Shown: positions 48,036-60,879, counted from the stretch's first letter. The stretch: DNA of 64,000 nt from Delphinapterus leucas (GCF_002288925.2 NW_022098022.1:3831933-3895932); one strand, 5' to 3'. The notes: generated by a model not told the origin, from the letters alone. Numbers and translations: made by a program.

Positions 48036-48600
48036 AATTAATAAAAAATTATTACCAGACTTCACTTGGAAAGAACATTGTATGATGTATCAAAAACATT
48101 TTTTCTAGTTCCAGAATTTATTATTCCAAATTATTTTAATGTCACCTACATTCCAGGCACATATTTGTTGATCCCCAATCTTGGGAATTCTTCAGGTGAA
48201 ATTCAAAACTGGCTCTACAGACAGAGGGAAGGGAGAGACCAAAGGAAGAGTCTGACCATTTCAGATTGGTAAGTGGCAGTTTTGATAAGCAAAGGAACTT
48301 TTATATGAGGCTTGTCTTGGGCAAAAGGTGTAGATCTCTGCACCTGCTTGCCAGAATTTTAACGTTTATACAGAGGACTAATGGGGGTTCATTCACTTAT
48401 TCAGTCCAGATTGTCTCGATAGCACATTACTCTCTCAATTCTGCGTCCCTGAAATGGCTGCCAATATGGGAATAGTAGGCAGAATGTACGGTCCAAGGAC
48501 AGAGAGAGGGTAACAGGCTTCCAGTTGTCTGGTCCACCTTGTGGGTCAACTGGTGGTCAAGTCCTTCTGATGACCTCCTCCAGCAACATTAGGAGGAAAA
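48036..48600. other. Unassigned DNA
   Basis: No named feature. Two short plus-strand frames (48066-48272, 48266-48475) overlap and lack domains. Confidence 0.5.
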
Positions 48601-48601
48601 A

Positions 48602-48663
<62 letters not shown>
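48601..48663. repeat. Compound (TA)n(GA)n microsatellite
   Basis: A run of about 13 TA units passes directly into about 18 GA units, followed by decayed GA sequence to 48685. Probably highly length-variable. Confidence 0.97.
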
Positions 48664-48668
<5 letters not shown>

Positions 48669-48685
48669 TAGAGAGGGGCAGAGAG

Positions 48686-49409
48686 ACTATTTAAATTGTA
48701 AAATTTAGTCACTTTGAAATAGTAGAACATTAAATACCTATGCTTTTTTTTCTTTAAAGCATTTTATCTAAGGATTAGATTTAAATTGATAGCTAAAAGA
48801 TACCCTAGTAATTATCTAGTTAAACCATATAATTTCATAGAAAAATTAAGGTAATCTACTGGGATAATAGAATCATTATCTAAGATTCTATGTTGAGACT
48901 CTGGATACAGGTACAAATGTTTGTTTTAGGAAAATTTTGCTCGTTGATTATTTTATTTATATTTTCTTAATTAACTGCAAGAATGTTTTCACGTTTAAGT
49001 TTTAATGTTATGTTTATTCGTGTATGCTTTGCTAATTTTTAACCTTTAGATGCAAGTATAATTAATACATGTATAACCTAATGATTAAAACATTGAGTAT
49101 GAAACAAGGCATGTGTTCTATGAAACCAAAAGTCACTCCTCTAGGTCTCTCATCTACAAAGAGATCATGCAAAGTTAAACATTTCAAAGGATTGCAGGCA
49201 AGTGAGGGGAACAATGTTAGTAGGTAAGGTAACAACAAAGAAGCAAAATAAATGAATATGATTTATTATGCTATTGATACAATGCTAAAAATAAATGTTA
49301 CTAACATATAGACAGTTTTAAGTAAACAAGCTGACTTAAATAACTTCAGAAAACAGTGTTTTGACTAGAAACCCTAAGGCTAATGATTAAAAAATTATAA
49401 TAAAAACAA
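48686..49409. other. AT-rich DNA, nothing assigned
   Basis: Nothing recognisable in this interval. Confidence 0.55.
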
Positions 49410-50256
49410 AAGTTGTATTAAGTTCTTCTGCCCATTTTTTAATTAAGTTCTTTGTTTTTCTGATGTTGAGTTGAATGAGCTGTTTATGTATGTTGGATAT
49501 TAACTCCTTATTGGTCATATCATTTGCAAATACTTTCCCCTATTCAGTAGGTTGTCTCTTCGTTTTGTCGATGGCTTGCTTTTCTGTGCAAAAGCTTTTA
49601 AGTTTAATTAGGTCCTATTTGTTTATTTTTGCTTTTATTTCCTTTGCTTTAGGAGGCAGATCAAAAAAAATATTGCTACGATTTATGTCAAAGGGTGTTC
49701 TGCCTGTGTTTTCCTCAAGGAATTTTATAGTATCCAGTCTTATGTTTAGGTTTTAATCCATTTTGAGTTTATTTTTGTATATGGTATTAGAGAATATTCT
49801 AATTTCATTCTTTACTATATAGCTGTCCAGTATTCCCAGCACCACTTATTGAAGTGACTGTCTTTTCTCTGTTGGATATTCTTGTCTTCTTTGTCATAGA
49901 CTAATTGACCATAGGTGTGTAGGTTTATTTCTGGGCTCTCTATTCTGTTTCACTGATCCATGTGTCTGTTTTTGTGCCATTACCATACTGTTTTGATTAC
50001 TAATATAGTGTGATCAACACTAATTACTGTTTAGCTTTCTAATATAGTGTGAAGTCAGGGAACATGATTCCTCCTGCTCTGTTCTTCTTTGTCAAGATTG
50101 TTTTGGCTATTTGGGGTCTTTTGTGTTTCCATACAAATTTTAAAATTATTTGTTCTAGTTCTGTGAAAAATGCCATTGGTATTGGTATTTTGATAGGGAT
50201 TGCATTGAATCTGTAGACTGCCTTGAGTAGGATGCTCATTTTAACAATATTTTTCC
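49410..50256 (-). mobile_element. L1 fragment, inverted 5' portion
   Basis: Antisense ORF2 sequence from the region after the reverse transcriptase domain. The minus-strand frame 50338-50039 translates within it to '[20 protein letters not shown]' and '...[20 protein letters not shown]', characteristic of L1 ORF2. The left end in L1 sense is 'aaaatgggcagaaga'. It meets a plus-strand L1 segment at 50256/50257 that resumes almost exactly where this one stops in L1 order. Together they form one element with a 5' inversion. Broken by stops. Confidence 0.85.
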
Positions 50257-50925
50257 AAAGAGGAAATGCAGAGGCCAACAGGCACATGAAAAGATGCTCA
50301 ACATCACTAATCATCAGGGAAATGCAAATCAAAACCACAATATCACCTCACACCTGTCAGAATGGCTATCATCAGAAAGAACACAAAAAATGGTGGTGAG
50401 GGTGTGGAGAAAAGGGAACCCTCATACACTGTTGGTGGGAATGTAAACTGGTACAGCCACTGTGGAGAATAGTATGGAGGTTTCTCAAAAAACTTAAATT
50501 AGAACTACCATATGATACCAAGTCCACTCCTGGGTATATATCCAAAAAAACAAAAACACTAATTTGAAAAGATACATGCATCCCAGTGTTCATAGCAGCA
50601 TTATTTACAGTTGCCAAGATATGGAAGCAACCTAAGTGTCCATCAACAGATGAATGGATAAAGGTGTGGTATATATATATATATATACAATGGAATATTA
50701 CTCAGCCATAAAAAAGAATGAAATTTTGCCAATTGCAACAACATGAATGGACTTGGAGGGCATTATAAGTCAGACAAAGACAAATACTGTGTGATAACAC
50801 TTACATGTGGAATCTTAAAAATACAACAGATTAGTGAGTATAACAGAAAAGAAGCAGACTCACAGATATCAGAGAACAAACAAGTGGTTACCAGTGGGGA
50901 GATGGGGACGGATAGTGTTAGAAAG
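50257..50925 (+). mobile_element. L1 fragment, sense 3' portion of inverted element
   Basis: Sense ORF2 C-terminal region and the beginning of the 3' UTR: 'aggccaacaggcacatgaaa', 'atcaccactcacacctgtcag'-type sequence, 'ttggtgggaatgtaaactgg', 'aatggaatattactcagcca'. A (TA)n expansion (about 50670-50688) interrupts the C-terminal codons. It stops near 'acggatagtg' without the terminal UTR or poly(A), so the 3' end has been lost. Confidence 0.85.
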
Positions 50926-51039
50926 CTTCTTTACAGAATAATCCCAAATGATATATTGATATGGGTTTCTTCCCTTTCTGAGATGGAGCTTATTCATCCC
51001 TCCCCCAAAATGGGCTGGAATTAGTGATTGCTTCCAAAT

Positions 51040-51655
51040 AATAGAATATGGAAATGAGAAAATAGTAACTTAGAATAGAGAAATTCAGCAAACACCTCCC
51101 TAACCAACCTTAACTAAGTGATCAAGTTTAAGTGCATCAGCAGTAGGGCATTTTGGTATCAACCTTTTGATACCTGACACAGTGTGAAGAAGAGCACTTC
51201 ACCTCCATCTGTTTGTCCTCAAAATCCGTAACCCAGTGCAACAGTGGGACAAAGAAAATAGCCACACCCCAATTGAGGGACTTTGTACAACTCTTCAGAA
51301 CTGTCAAAGTCATGGGAAAACAAACAAAAAACAAGGAGAGTCTGAAAAACTGTCACGGAATAGTAGAGACTTAGGGCACATGATAGCTAAATGCAAAGTG
51401 ACCATCTGTGATTGGATTCTGGAACAGAAAAAAAGGCATTAATAGAAAAACTACTGAGATTCATATAAAACCTCAAGTTTAGTTAATACTAATGCACTAA
51501 CATTAATTTTTAGTTTTGACAAATGTGCCATGGTATGTAAGATGTTAGCATTAGGGGAAAATGAGTAAAATATATGTTGGAACACTCTGTACTATCTTTA
51601 AATCCTTTCTGTAAAGCTAAAATTACCCCCAAATTAACATTTATCTTATTTATTA
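51040..51655 (+). repeat. Ancient LINE-like interspersed repeat
   Basis: Ordered motifs typical of an old L1M-type 3' region: 'ccttaactaagtgatcaagt', 'gagcacttcacctccatctg', 'cagaactgtcaaagtcatgg', 'ctgtactatctttaaatcc' and 'tttctgtaaagctaaaatta'. It ends near an A-run at 51654. Family assignment is uncertain. The frame at 51236-51442 is accidental. Confidence 0.45.
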
Positions 51656-52297
51656 AAAAAAAATGAGAGAGAGAGAAAACATTAGGAACAGACCATCAAG
51701 GATTCAAAACTTGAGGAAATGAAAATTTTCATGATTGCACCAGAAGGAACTTCATCTCACCAACATGCTGGCAGATATAGCAGGAGGAAAATGAAATGAA
51801 TGCTATAGGAAGGAAGTTAGGATTAACATCTTAAGTCTCACGACAGTTTAAGAAGCATTACTCTAGCTAGCAGCTACGTTTTATGTGAATTAAATTTTCT
51901 TTTTATAGTCTCCCCCCACCACATAATTTATTTGAAGCTTGCCTTATTTTCAGGTGGGAATATAACTGAATTAAAATCATCCTTAATAATACAGTGTCTG
52001 ATACAAAATTTGTGGCTTCCCTGAGTTGGGATAACAGGGTTTCATTCAGATAAACGGTGTGGAAAAGAGGTTGCTGTGTTAAATGGAGTTGTCCTTTCAC
52101 ATCTATTCTCTACACTTCCCAGCTGAGGAGCTTTTGAACAGACTCTTGTCACTTCTTCTGTTTGACTTCAGTTAGGAAATAAGAGGGCGGAGGAGGGTAG
52201 AATTGTAATTGATAATAGCTGTATACTCCACAGAAACCTCCTATTGGGGGGTTTCTCCTGCAGGTTAAGCTTTCTATGGTTTCTAGCAAAGGGTCCC
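51656..52297. other. Unassigned DNA
   Basis: A short GA run near 51664-51677. Nothing else I can name. Confidence 0.5.
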
Positions 52298-52656
52298 TGC
52301 TTTGGGCTGAATTGTGTCTCCCCAAAATTCATGTCAAGGTCGTAAACCCCAGTACCTCAGAATGTGACTGTATTTGGAGTTAGGTCTTTAAAACAGGTAA
52401 TTAAGATTAAATGAAGTCATTAGGGTGGGCCCTAATCCAGTATGATTAGTGTCTTTATAAGAAGAGGAGATTAGAAAACACACATGCACAGGCAAAGGAC
52501 CATCAATAAGCCCAGGAGAAAAGCCACAAATCAAATTAACCCTGCTGACACCCTGATCTCAGACTTCTGTGCTCCAGAATCATTAGAAAATAAATGTCTG
52601 TTGTTTCAGCCACCCACTCTTATAATTTGTTATGGCAGCCCTTGCAAATGAATACA
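52298..52656 (+). mobile_element. MLT1-type MaLR solo LTR
   Basis: A complete-looking LTR of the ERVL-MaLR group. It starts 'tgctttgggctgaattgtgt', continues 'agggtgggccctaatccag' and 'tctttataagaagaggag', then 'aataaatgtctgttgtttca' (AATAAA at 52589-52594), and ends 'gcaaatgaataca'. TG...CA ends are present. The 5-bp flanks 'gtccc' and 'ctccc' agree at 4 of 5 positions, as expected for a TSD of this class. No internal region, so it is a solo LTR. Confidence 0.8.
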
Positions 52657-53355
52657 CTCCCACACCTGTCTCTTTTAGCACAGCCTCCTCTTACTACTGT
52701 TGCTAGTTCTGAGATGCTTCACCATCTCTTGTTGGTTTCCCTTATCCCTGAAAAATTTTGTAAGTTATTTTTAATCAGTCTCCGAGACTTTAGTATATTA
52801 TGTTATCTGCCAGGATCCTGTTGGATGTATTACTCATCACAAAATAAACAAAGTGAACAATCCTTTTCTCTAGATATTCTAAATAAAATATATGTCAGTT
52901 TTCTGGATTATGAATCACAAACTGGATTTTAAACAAATGTTCTCAATGAGACATAGCTGGAGTTTGGGGGTAAGTATTCCACTAATTATCATTCTCATGT
53001 AGCTTAGCATCTTTGAGTTTATATTAATACGATTAATTTATACGTATACCAAAATATATGTTTAAGTAGCCGGCCTCTTTAAATTATGAGACTCTTAAAA
53101 GAGTAAGTCAACATTTCTTTGCCAAATGTGTCACCTTCATTTTGAAACTCATTTAAATCACCATTTCTTGTCACACATAAGATAATTAATCCTATTGCTT
53201 TGTATTACATCTTGCTTTTGAGAAAACTGTATAATTCATTTGGATTACTCTTTCTGTCTAAAAAATAAATCCTACTGTCTTCCAGTGATGATGAAGATTT
53301 GTCATCACAGGGTACTAAAGATCTTCCAGAAATGTTTAAATTGTAAATTTATTAT
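52657..53355. other. AT-rich DNA, nothing assigned
   Basis: A 112-codon frame (52594-52932) starts inside the LTR and has no domain. Nothing else is recognised. Confidence 0.5.
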
Positions 53356-53706
53356 TTTTTTTAAAATTAATTTATTTATTTTTGGCTGCGTTGGGTCTTC
53401 ATTGCTGCGTGCAGGCTTTCTCTAGTTGCGGCGAGCGGGGGCTACTCTTCGTTGCGGTGTGCGGGATTCTCATTGCGGTGGCTTCTCTTGTTGCGGAGCA
53501 CGGGCTCTAGGCGCGCGGCCTTCAGTAGTTGTGGCACGCGGGCTCAGTAGTTGTGGCTCATGGGCTCTAGAGCACAGGCTTAGTAGCTGTGTCCCACTCG
53601 CTTAGTTGCTCCGTGGCATGTGGGATCTTCCTGGGCCAGGGCTGGAACCCGTGTCCCCTGCATTAGCAGGCGGATTCTTTAACCACTGCGCCACCAGGGA
53701 AGTCCC
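53356..53706 (-). mobile_element. Long CHR-type SINE (about 340 bp)
   Basis: A minus-strand tRNA-derived SINE that shares its head ('ccaccagggaagtccc', 53691-53706) with the CHR-2 copies. It has a much longer body built from tandem-like segments such as 'ctcagtagttgtggc' and 'ttgcggagcacgggctc', and ends in an AT-rich tail. It belongs to the older long CHR form rather than CHR-2. No clear TSD, which fits greater age. Confidence 0.85.
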
Positions 53707-56700
53707 AAATATAAATTTAAAAGAAGTGTGTCAAAACTGGCTATATTAATAAAGGTGATTTTGGATTAAGTATATTGTACAGCTTGGTGACTATTCCAAA
53801 GTACTACTTATTGAAATAAGTATGTTAAAAGTTAATTTCTGCTTGTTTTTGTTTGTTTGTTTTTAGTATCTTCAAAATCTGTTATTCTCTGTGATATATT
53901 TACTTTAAGGAAACATGGATTATTAAGTACTGACAAAGTCTGAGCAGAAAAAAAATTCTTTATACTAAAGAAAAGAGAGAAAAAACATAATTTTAAATAA
54001 ATTCCAAATTTTGAGGTTCATAGTAGTGGCTTTTTTAGGCAATGCATTTCTTATTTACCATTTCTTATATTTGAGATATTAGAAAATTTCAAAGAAATCA
54101 CTACTTTTTTTTTTTACTTGGCTCTTGCTAAATATTATTGTTGTATGGACAAGGCTTTGTAAAATGAAATGATTTAAGTTGATTTATATGTGTAGAATAT
54201 ACATTTTTCCCATGACTCCAAATTTAGGTGAGACTATAAACCCGTTGGATTGTGCATAAATGTTCACTAGACATTGCTGCTTAAAATTTTTAGAAAGATA
54301 AAAATTATTTAGTTTTTTATGAAAGCATTGTCCATCAGGTTGCATTTAGAATGGTACAGAAAATTCATGAGAGTAACGATTCATGTGTCAGTCAGTCAGA
54401 CTAAAATGGATACATTAGATTTCACAGAGAATCAAAATGAAACAATTGCCCTGCTGATTGTAGGACAAATCAGTGAAGCCTCTTACAACATCTGCTGGAA
54501 GTTGTTAAGTGTTTGCTGATATGAAGCCTGCCTTCTATTCCCTGCCATCACTCAGAGAAGTCCTGACCAGTTTAAAAATCAGTGTTCACAGATGTACATA
54601 AATCACCAGAGATTAGTGTTATATTTTCAAAAAGCTGACTTTTTCTCTTGTGCCTCTGAAAGTTTAGCAAATAATTTAATATTCATTTTCAGATTCAGAA
54701 GTTGATTAAATTATTCTGAAGATCTTAAGATAATCAACCAGAATTTTTCACCCAACTTAATATGTAAAGATAATAGTGATATTTACATTTTCTTAGCAAT
54801 CAATAGTTTTCTTGATTCCTCGCTTTATACTGTAAAATTGAAACACTACTGGAATATAAGGAGAAAAGAGTGAGACACAGGGTATCATCTTTATTGAAGA
54901 TTTCCATGTGGTTGGCTTTGGCAAAAGGGTTAAGAATGACCAGTAGGATTTCAGCCCTTCTAACTTCACTTTTTATCCTCTCTGGTCTTTAAATTTAGCT
55001 CTATTTCGTTTCTATAGTAGCGCTTATTCCATCAGCTAGCAGAAACAGACATTTTTAAGAAAGTTATAAAAGTTCTCTTTTAGATTTACGTGTCCTAATA
55101 AACATATGTTAACAATAATATCTACCTTAGAATGTAGGACTAATTTAGTTATCTATAAAATATACTGAGAACAGTGTCGAGACATATTAAGAAATACATA
55201 AATATTTTCTATCATCATCATTACCCTCATTATTATTATGAGAAGAGTTACTTGATTCACAAAAGTGTATTATAGACATCTACTTTGCTTCAGGAATTTA
55301 AAAAAAGACTCTGAAATATATTCAAAATAATACAATAGCTTATTACCCAGTAGTGTAACCTAAAATGTGATTCCTGAGTGTTCTGAGCCCTTGCGGTTTG
55401 ACTCTTCCTCAGTGGAATCATCAGAGGATGCCCTTAAAAATTCTCTAGATTACAGTTACCTTTTCCTTTGGACCTAAATTATCAGTACCCCTGTTAATGA
55501 TAGTTAAGATTAATCCCCTTACTCATCAAGGTAACTCTTGCTGTTGCCTGCTAGTTCAGTAAAAACCTTATCTTCCTATTGAAGCAACCAATATGTGTAT
55601 ACCAGTGAAGTATTTCTCACTAGGAAAGCAAAAATTCTAAGCCAGATAATCCCAGTAGGCCAGGGAAGGGGGAGAAGGAAAAGCAGATTTTTTTGTTTTT
55701 GTTTTTTCAGTTGAATCATCACATGTAATAGTGAAAGATATGACTGCTTTTTCCATCTATTTTTGTTCTTTTCTTTTTGTTTTTGTTTTTATTTTTTAAA
55801 ACTCTACGTTCTAACTGAAGGAGAGGAAACTCCATCATGCATTGCTAGTGTACCCCTAGAGCTACTCAGCTAACGTCTACATATATTATCAGCTGACTTC
55901 ATTACTAAATTTTCAATATGTCACTTCATATTGTAAGGACTGTTGTTCTAATGTGAGGGGCAGTATGATAAGTCCAGTGAAGGAGGCGGGTTTTGTAAAA
56001 ATGTATTTATCATATAAATAAAAACACTTTTGAAGAGTCTAGAAGAGAAATGAGGATAATATTAATAGGTTTACCACAAAAATTGGTCTAATCCAGGACC
56101 GTTTCAGACAATCCTGGATTTAAAGTCTTCCCACCAATGAATGCCATGGACCTCAACCTCTCATATTAAATATATGTTCATACATTGAATTATTTGCATA
56201 AAATCATTGCCATTACTAGGTTTCTCATGATGTGATATAAGGCATTAAGCAAGTCCAAGTATGCTTGGACTAACAGTAAGTAGAAGAAAGAAATCCATAT
56301 CGCAAATAATCAAGAGTAAACCTTGCTTCTCCAAATGTAATCAACCTTCCGTGATGTGTCTGCTTTGCTATGAGACAGCACAGCAGTGTGGAGATCTAGA
56401 AATCCTTTTAGCTTTATTTCCATTCAGTGGAAAATGTTCAGATCAGCACAGGTGTGTTTTTTGTGGCTTAAAGATTACCTTAAAGAACGATGTCTCTTCA
56501 TTCATTTTGGAAACAGTTATTTTACATACCCTAGAACACTAGATCAACAGAAATTTTACTGAAATGACAGACACATCTGTCATTTTATGGATTTAATTTT
56601 ATGGAATTAATCCCCTACTTTATGCCCCAAATAATTCTTAACAGTATATATTATACCAGGTATCCTGTGTTCTCTAAGTACTATCAGTAGGGAGATGTAA

Positions 56701-58349
56701 GGAATTTATGCTGTAATGTCCCATGTGGTGTTGGACCTTTAAGGCCCTTTTATTCTCATTTGTGTCTTAGAGCCAAAGGGTGACTGAAACCCAGTGTGAT
56801 AGAATGAACATATGCTGTTATCTCTGCCTTCAGCTTCTGGTATTCTCTAACTGTTGGAGTGAGAGGGGAAAAACCCCACATTTGACAGTTTAGGTGGTAC
56901 TTACCAAATCGTAGGGCTCTATTGATTTGCTCAGGTGAGGAGTACACGTCAGGTAGAATCTCCGAATTTGAAGTTTCCAATTAAAGAAACATGTTAAACC
57001 ACTATCTTTCTCCCAAAGCCATGTGACTTCTTTTGAGAACAACCAGGAAATCTTATTTTATGTCTTTGTGGTGACACTAATCTCTGTGATTCCCCAAGTG
57101 AAATAGTATTGCCTTTGGTTGAGTATTTTGGGAGAAAGATGTTTCAATTTGGTCCCTCATGCTCAAATGATCATATAAGGATTAGAGCAAATATGAGAAT
57201 TCTGCCGAATGCTATTACAAATATATGTTTAAAAACCAGAAAAATAACTTTAGGTAGGATTAAAAGACTCACTAAGAGAAATATTTATCACTTGACAAAG
57301 AAAGCTTCACTCCCAGCAGTGGACCCCAGAGGTGTTCAGTTTGCCCAGAATTCATGAAGAGCTCAGAGCCAGTTCTGAATATTTTCTGTAATGTTATTTT
57401 CAAGATTTTTTTAGTGTCCTAGTACATATTTACTCTGTAAAAGTAGCAGCAATTATATTTGAGGAATTCTAGGAACAAGAATTATGGAACATACCTGCGA
57501 TGTTTTGAAATACTTTCTGAGACTTTGCTGTCCTGGGAATCCTGAGGTCCCAATTGAAATCAGAAAAGCCCATTTAACTGAAGTATCTCCCTACAGTGAA
57601 CAATGAATCTACAGCGACCAGGTTCATTATGGGGAATTCATTATGGTGGCCATAGGCAAGACCACTATGGACTCTGTTCAGTAGATTTCTTAATGACTTG
57701 GTGAATGAATTGACCTCTGTGTCCATTCAGAGGGCATTGTTTGGGGGCAATGAGTGTCTTACACCTGATAAATCTACTCAAAAATTTTATTTCTCTGTGT
57801 TCTTAAAGTCTATTCACTACATTTTAATCAGGGATTTCTGGGATTTCAAATTTAGTCTTCATGGCCCACTACTGAATCCAAATATATCATCTAATCAAGA
57901 AGAGTGATTATAAACACTCCCGTCTGCTTGACCCAGCACACCGAGTACAGAATATCTGGCAAATGCATTCATATTCATAAATTCAAGCCAACCAAAATTA
58001 TGTTCAACCTTAATTTTTTCCAGCCTTCAGAAGCCATTCACAGATTTTCTTCTCCTGATTTTATTCTAAGTAATGAAATTTAGAACAACTTTGGAGTCCT
58101 TAAGTCCTTACATGTAGGTCTTCTGCTCCGAGGTTTGACTTGGTAATTCATCCACAGAGCATGATCTAATCTGGTACAGTCTGGAGAAAAGGGGGAGACT
58201 TGCATAATATTTCTTTCTTCTTGCAAGATTTTTCTTTCAGGAGAGGTTGCTAATGGATCTTCAGAAGGGAGAGGAAGAAATGATCCTACTAGCAAGGGAG
58301 ACTCTTCATTATAAGATAATGTTTATGACAAAGTGGTATTGGTCTTTTT
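53707..58349. other. AT-rich DNA, nothing assigned
   Basis: A 4.6-kb stretch in which I can name no gene, RNA or transposon. Open frames up to 93 codons (56261-56542, +) show no domain. That frame carries several Cys residues but no spacing typical of a zinc finger. Poly-T/TTTTG stretches lie at about 55688-55710 and 55770-55798. Old repeats too decayed to read by eye are likely. Confidence 0.5.
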
Positions 58350-58425
58350 TCCAGCATCTAGAACAGGATGTAGAATGTAATAAACTCTCAAAAGAGATTT
58401 GTTGAATGAATGAATGAATGAATTC
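58350..58425 (+). repeat. L2 LINE 3' terminus
   Basis: 'ccagcatctagaacaggatg' then 'ttgttgaatgaatgaatgaa' is the typical L2 3' end, with its terminal (GAAT)n repeat. Confidence 0.65.
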
Positions 58426-58794
58426 AAACCTTCAAATTTGACCCCCATTCTCTTTTTCAATCAATTCCCAAATGTTACATAGAAAATCTAAAAGGTTATG
58501 AGTTCAAGTGTTATTTAAATTTGGCAATAGAGGATTTGAAATTTGATTTTTTTAATCAATTTTCTTAGCTGTGTGGCTGAAAAAGATAAGAATGTACTTT
58601 AGCATAATTATAGAATTATGGAATTTAGCCCAATCAGAGAACATAGAAATGTGAAGTTTGCATCCTTTTTATTTAAGCAGAGTATTTGAAAGGATCAGCC
58701 TTCCTCTATAGTATTTGAAATAATAAAGTAGAAATACTGAATTTTCTACTGTGGCAGTGACAGTTTATTGCTGTGGTCTTTAACTCATTTATCC

Positions 58795-58990
58795 ATTCAG
58801 TACAAAGTGATTGGTGAGACTCCATCACAGCAGTGACACAGCAGTGAGTAAAGAGGTATCTTTATCCTATGGAACTAACAGTTTAATAAAATGAGACAAG
58901 CAATAAACAAATTGAGTGAATATATGACACATCTAATGAAGATGGATGCTATGCGAAGGAAAAAACATAGTTTATAGGAGGATAGGGGGT
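58795..58990 (-). repeat. L2 LINE 3'-end fragment (probable)
   Basis: 'ccattcagtacaaagtgatt', 'agcagtgagtaaagaggtat', 'ggaactaacagtttaataaa' and 'gacaagcaataaacaaattg' follow the antisense L2 3' end order. Together with the sense copy 370 bp to its left this makes two separate L2 traces. Confidence 0.5.
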
Positions 58991-59934
58991 GCTGGGAAAG
59001 GCCATGGGTTGCTACTTTATATTTTCTGCCCTTTCCTACATGGTGTTCATTTTTCCAGGTGGTGAAAGGGGATCATTTGATGAATTGTTTTATAACTGCA
59101 CTCCTTGAACTGACATAAAGCCATCCCTTGTCCTTAACTGGACCTTCACTGCTTTAAGTCCCACCAGTCCAGACGGCTTCTCCCACATGTACCCAGATAG
59201 CCTACTCTTTGTGTATAATCAGTACATGCACCAGTTGCTCTGTCATTCAGGTTTTGGTGTTGAGTGTGAAGGCAAAAAACAAAACAAAACAATAAACAAA
59301 CTGCAGAATTGAAGTAGGAAAATAAAATTATTAGAAACTGGTGTTAAGATCAATGGAAGCTCAAGATTGTTAGAGAAATAAAAATGTAATTACACAGTCA
59401 CAGGGATGATACCCAAAATAGTAACACAGAATCAGTCCTCTCATGGCACAGATACACTGCAGTTTCTACCAAAATTCCACAGTTGTTGGATACTAGATGC
59501 TGCTACCCAAACTGTTACCACATCTACCTTTAAAAATTATTGCCGCTCCCACAGCGCTTGCCAAAACTTATATCATTGGATTTTGTTTAAATGATGGGGA
59601 TGTGTTTATCTCATTTATTGAAATTATGATGCAATTATGACCTAGTCTCAAGGAAGATAAAAATTGCTGACTCTCTTGGTAGGTTTTGATCAGAGGATAG
59701 ATCTAACCTAGATATTTCAATCAGAACGTTATAAATACAGAGGACTGGAGGCTTACCACAGTGTTTGAGTGGAGGATGAATGCCAGGAAAGCTGTCACTA
59801 GAAATGCAGGAATCGTAGGAAAACAACACTAATGATCACAGCTCCCTGATGCAACGAAATGACTCATTCACTAAAGAAGAGCCATATGCTTCTAGAAAAA
59901 TATCTCATTGACTATCTGACGGTCACAAATTTTC
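58991..59934. other. Unassigned DNA
   Basis: No recognisable feature; short chance frames only. Confidence 0.5.
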
Positions 59935-60257
59935 TTTTTATTTTTTAGCAACTTTATTAAGGTATAATTGATATATAAACAACTGCACCTATTGTCTATA
60001 ATTTGACGAGTTTGAAACATATGTACACACGATACCATCACCACAATCAAGGTAATAGACATATTCAACATATCGCAAAGTTTCCTTGTGTCTCTTTGGG
60101 GATTTTTTTGTTTGTTTGTTTTTGTGGTAATAATGCTTAACGTGAGATCTGCCCTCTTAACAAATTCTGAAGTGTGCAATACCGTATTTTAACCATAGGC
60201 ACCGTGCTGTACAGCAGCTCTCTAGAACTCACTTATCTGGCATGGCTACAACTTTGA
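59935..60257 (-). mobile_element. L1 3' UTR fragment fused to 5S-like sequence
   Basis: Antisense L1 3' UTR: 'actttattaaggtataattg', 'accatcaccacaatcaaggt', 'aacgtgagatctgccctctt' and 'gctctctagaactcacttat', with homology to about 'caactttga' (60256). A (TTTG)n stretch at 60108-60125 lies inside. Instead of continuing as L1, the sequence switches directly to 5S rRNA-like DNA. Confidence 0.7.
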
Positions 60258-60292
60258 GGTCAGGCCTGATTAGTACTTGGATGGGAGGCCAC
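60258..60292 (+). pseudogene. 5S rRNA-derived fragment
   Basis: 'ggcctgattagtacttggat' followed by 'gggagg' matches the 5S rRNA 3' half, including the internal promoter C box, with one mismatch over about 24 bases. Upstream 5S sequence is absent because L1 sequence abuts it. Downstream similarity fades within 10 bp. A 5S pseudogene fragment is the simplest reading. A 5S-derived SINE head is the alternative, but no SINE body follows that I can see. Confidence 0.65.
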
Positions 60293-60879
60293 GAGCTTTC
60301 CGTCACTGCCAAAGCAGTAACAGCTTCTGCCTCTATTTTGGTTTATAAATTTCAAGCAAGTGATTCTTGTTGGTAAACTCTAACTCAGAGGTTTGCTGTA
60401 AGTGAACTTAGAGAATATTGTTCTAAAGTTTCCAGACATTTTGATGAGGAGAGAACATAGAAAGGGGCTGGGACTGGAACACAGATGACAAGACTCTATC
60501 CCGTGCATTCACTTCATCAGCCTTCCTAAAGCTAATCACAGGCATATGTACTCATACAACATTTTTTAAGGTAAATAAAAACAAACAAAAGTAATTATGT
60601 AATCACTGTTATGAATAAGAGCAGAAAGAGGAACTCTAAGAATTTAGAGAAATATTATTAGAAAATGAGAAATGAGAAATAAACTGGTAGATCTCAGAAA
60701 AGAAATGAAAGAAAATAAAGAACCATTACAGTATTTATGTGAATATGAAAGCAGTACAAAAGGACATAGCACTATTAATATAATAAATTAAGAAACATAA
60801 AAGGCACGATCAAAAATAGTGAGAGAAAGGAAATGAAAATTAACAAAGTGTTAAATAAATTCTGAGTGAAATAATTGAA
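60293..60879. other. AT-rich DNA, nothing assigned
   Basis: Purine-rich and AT-rich from 60590 on; it may be the upstream part of the old L1 to its right. Confidence 0.45.

Noticed and set aside
56261..56542. Cys-rich 93-codon frame as a possible zinc-binding protein
   Set aside because: Cys spacing does not fit a known finger, and there is no supporting exon structure or promoter.
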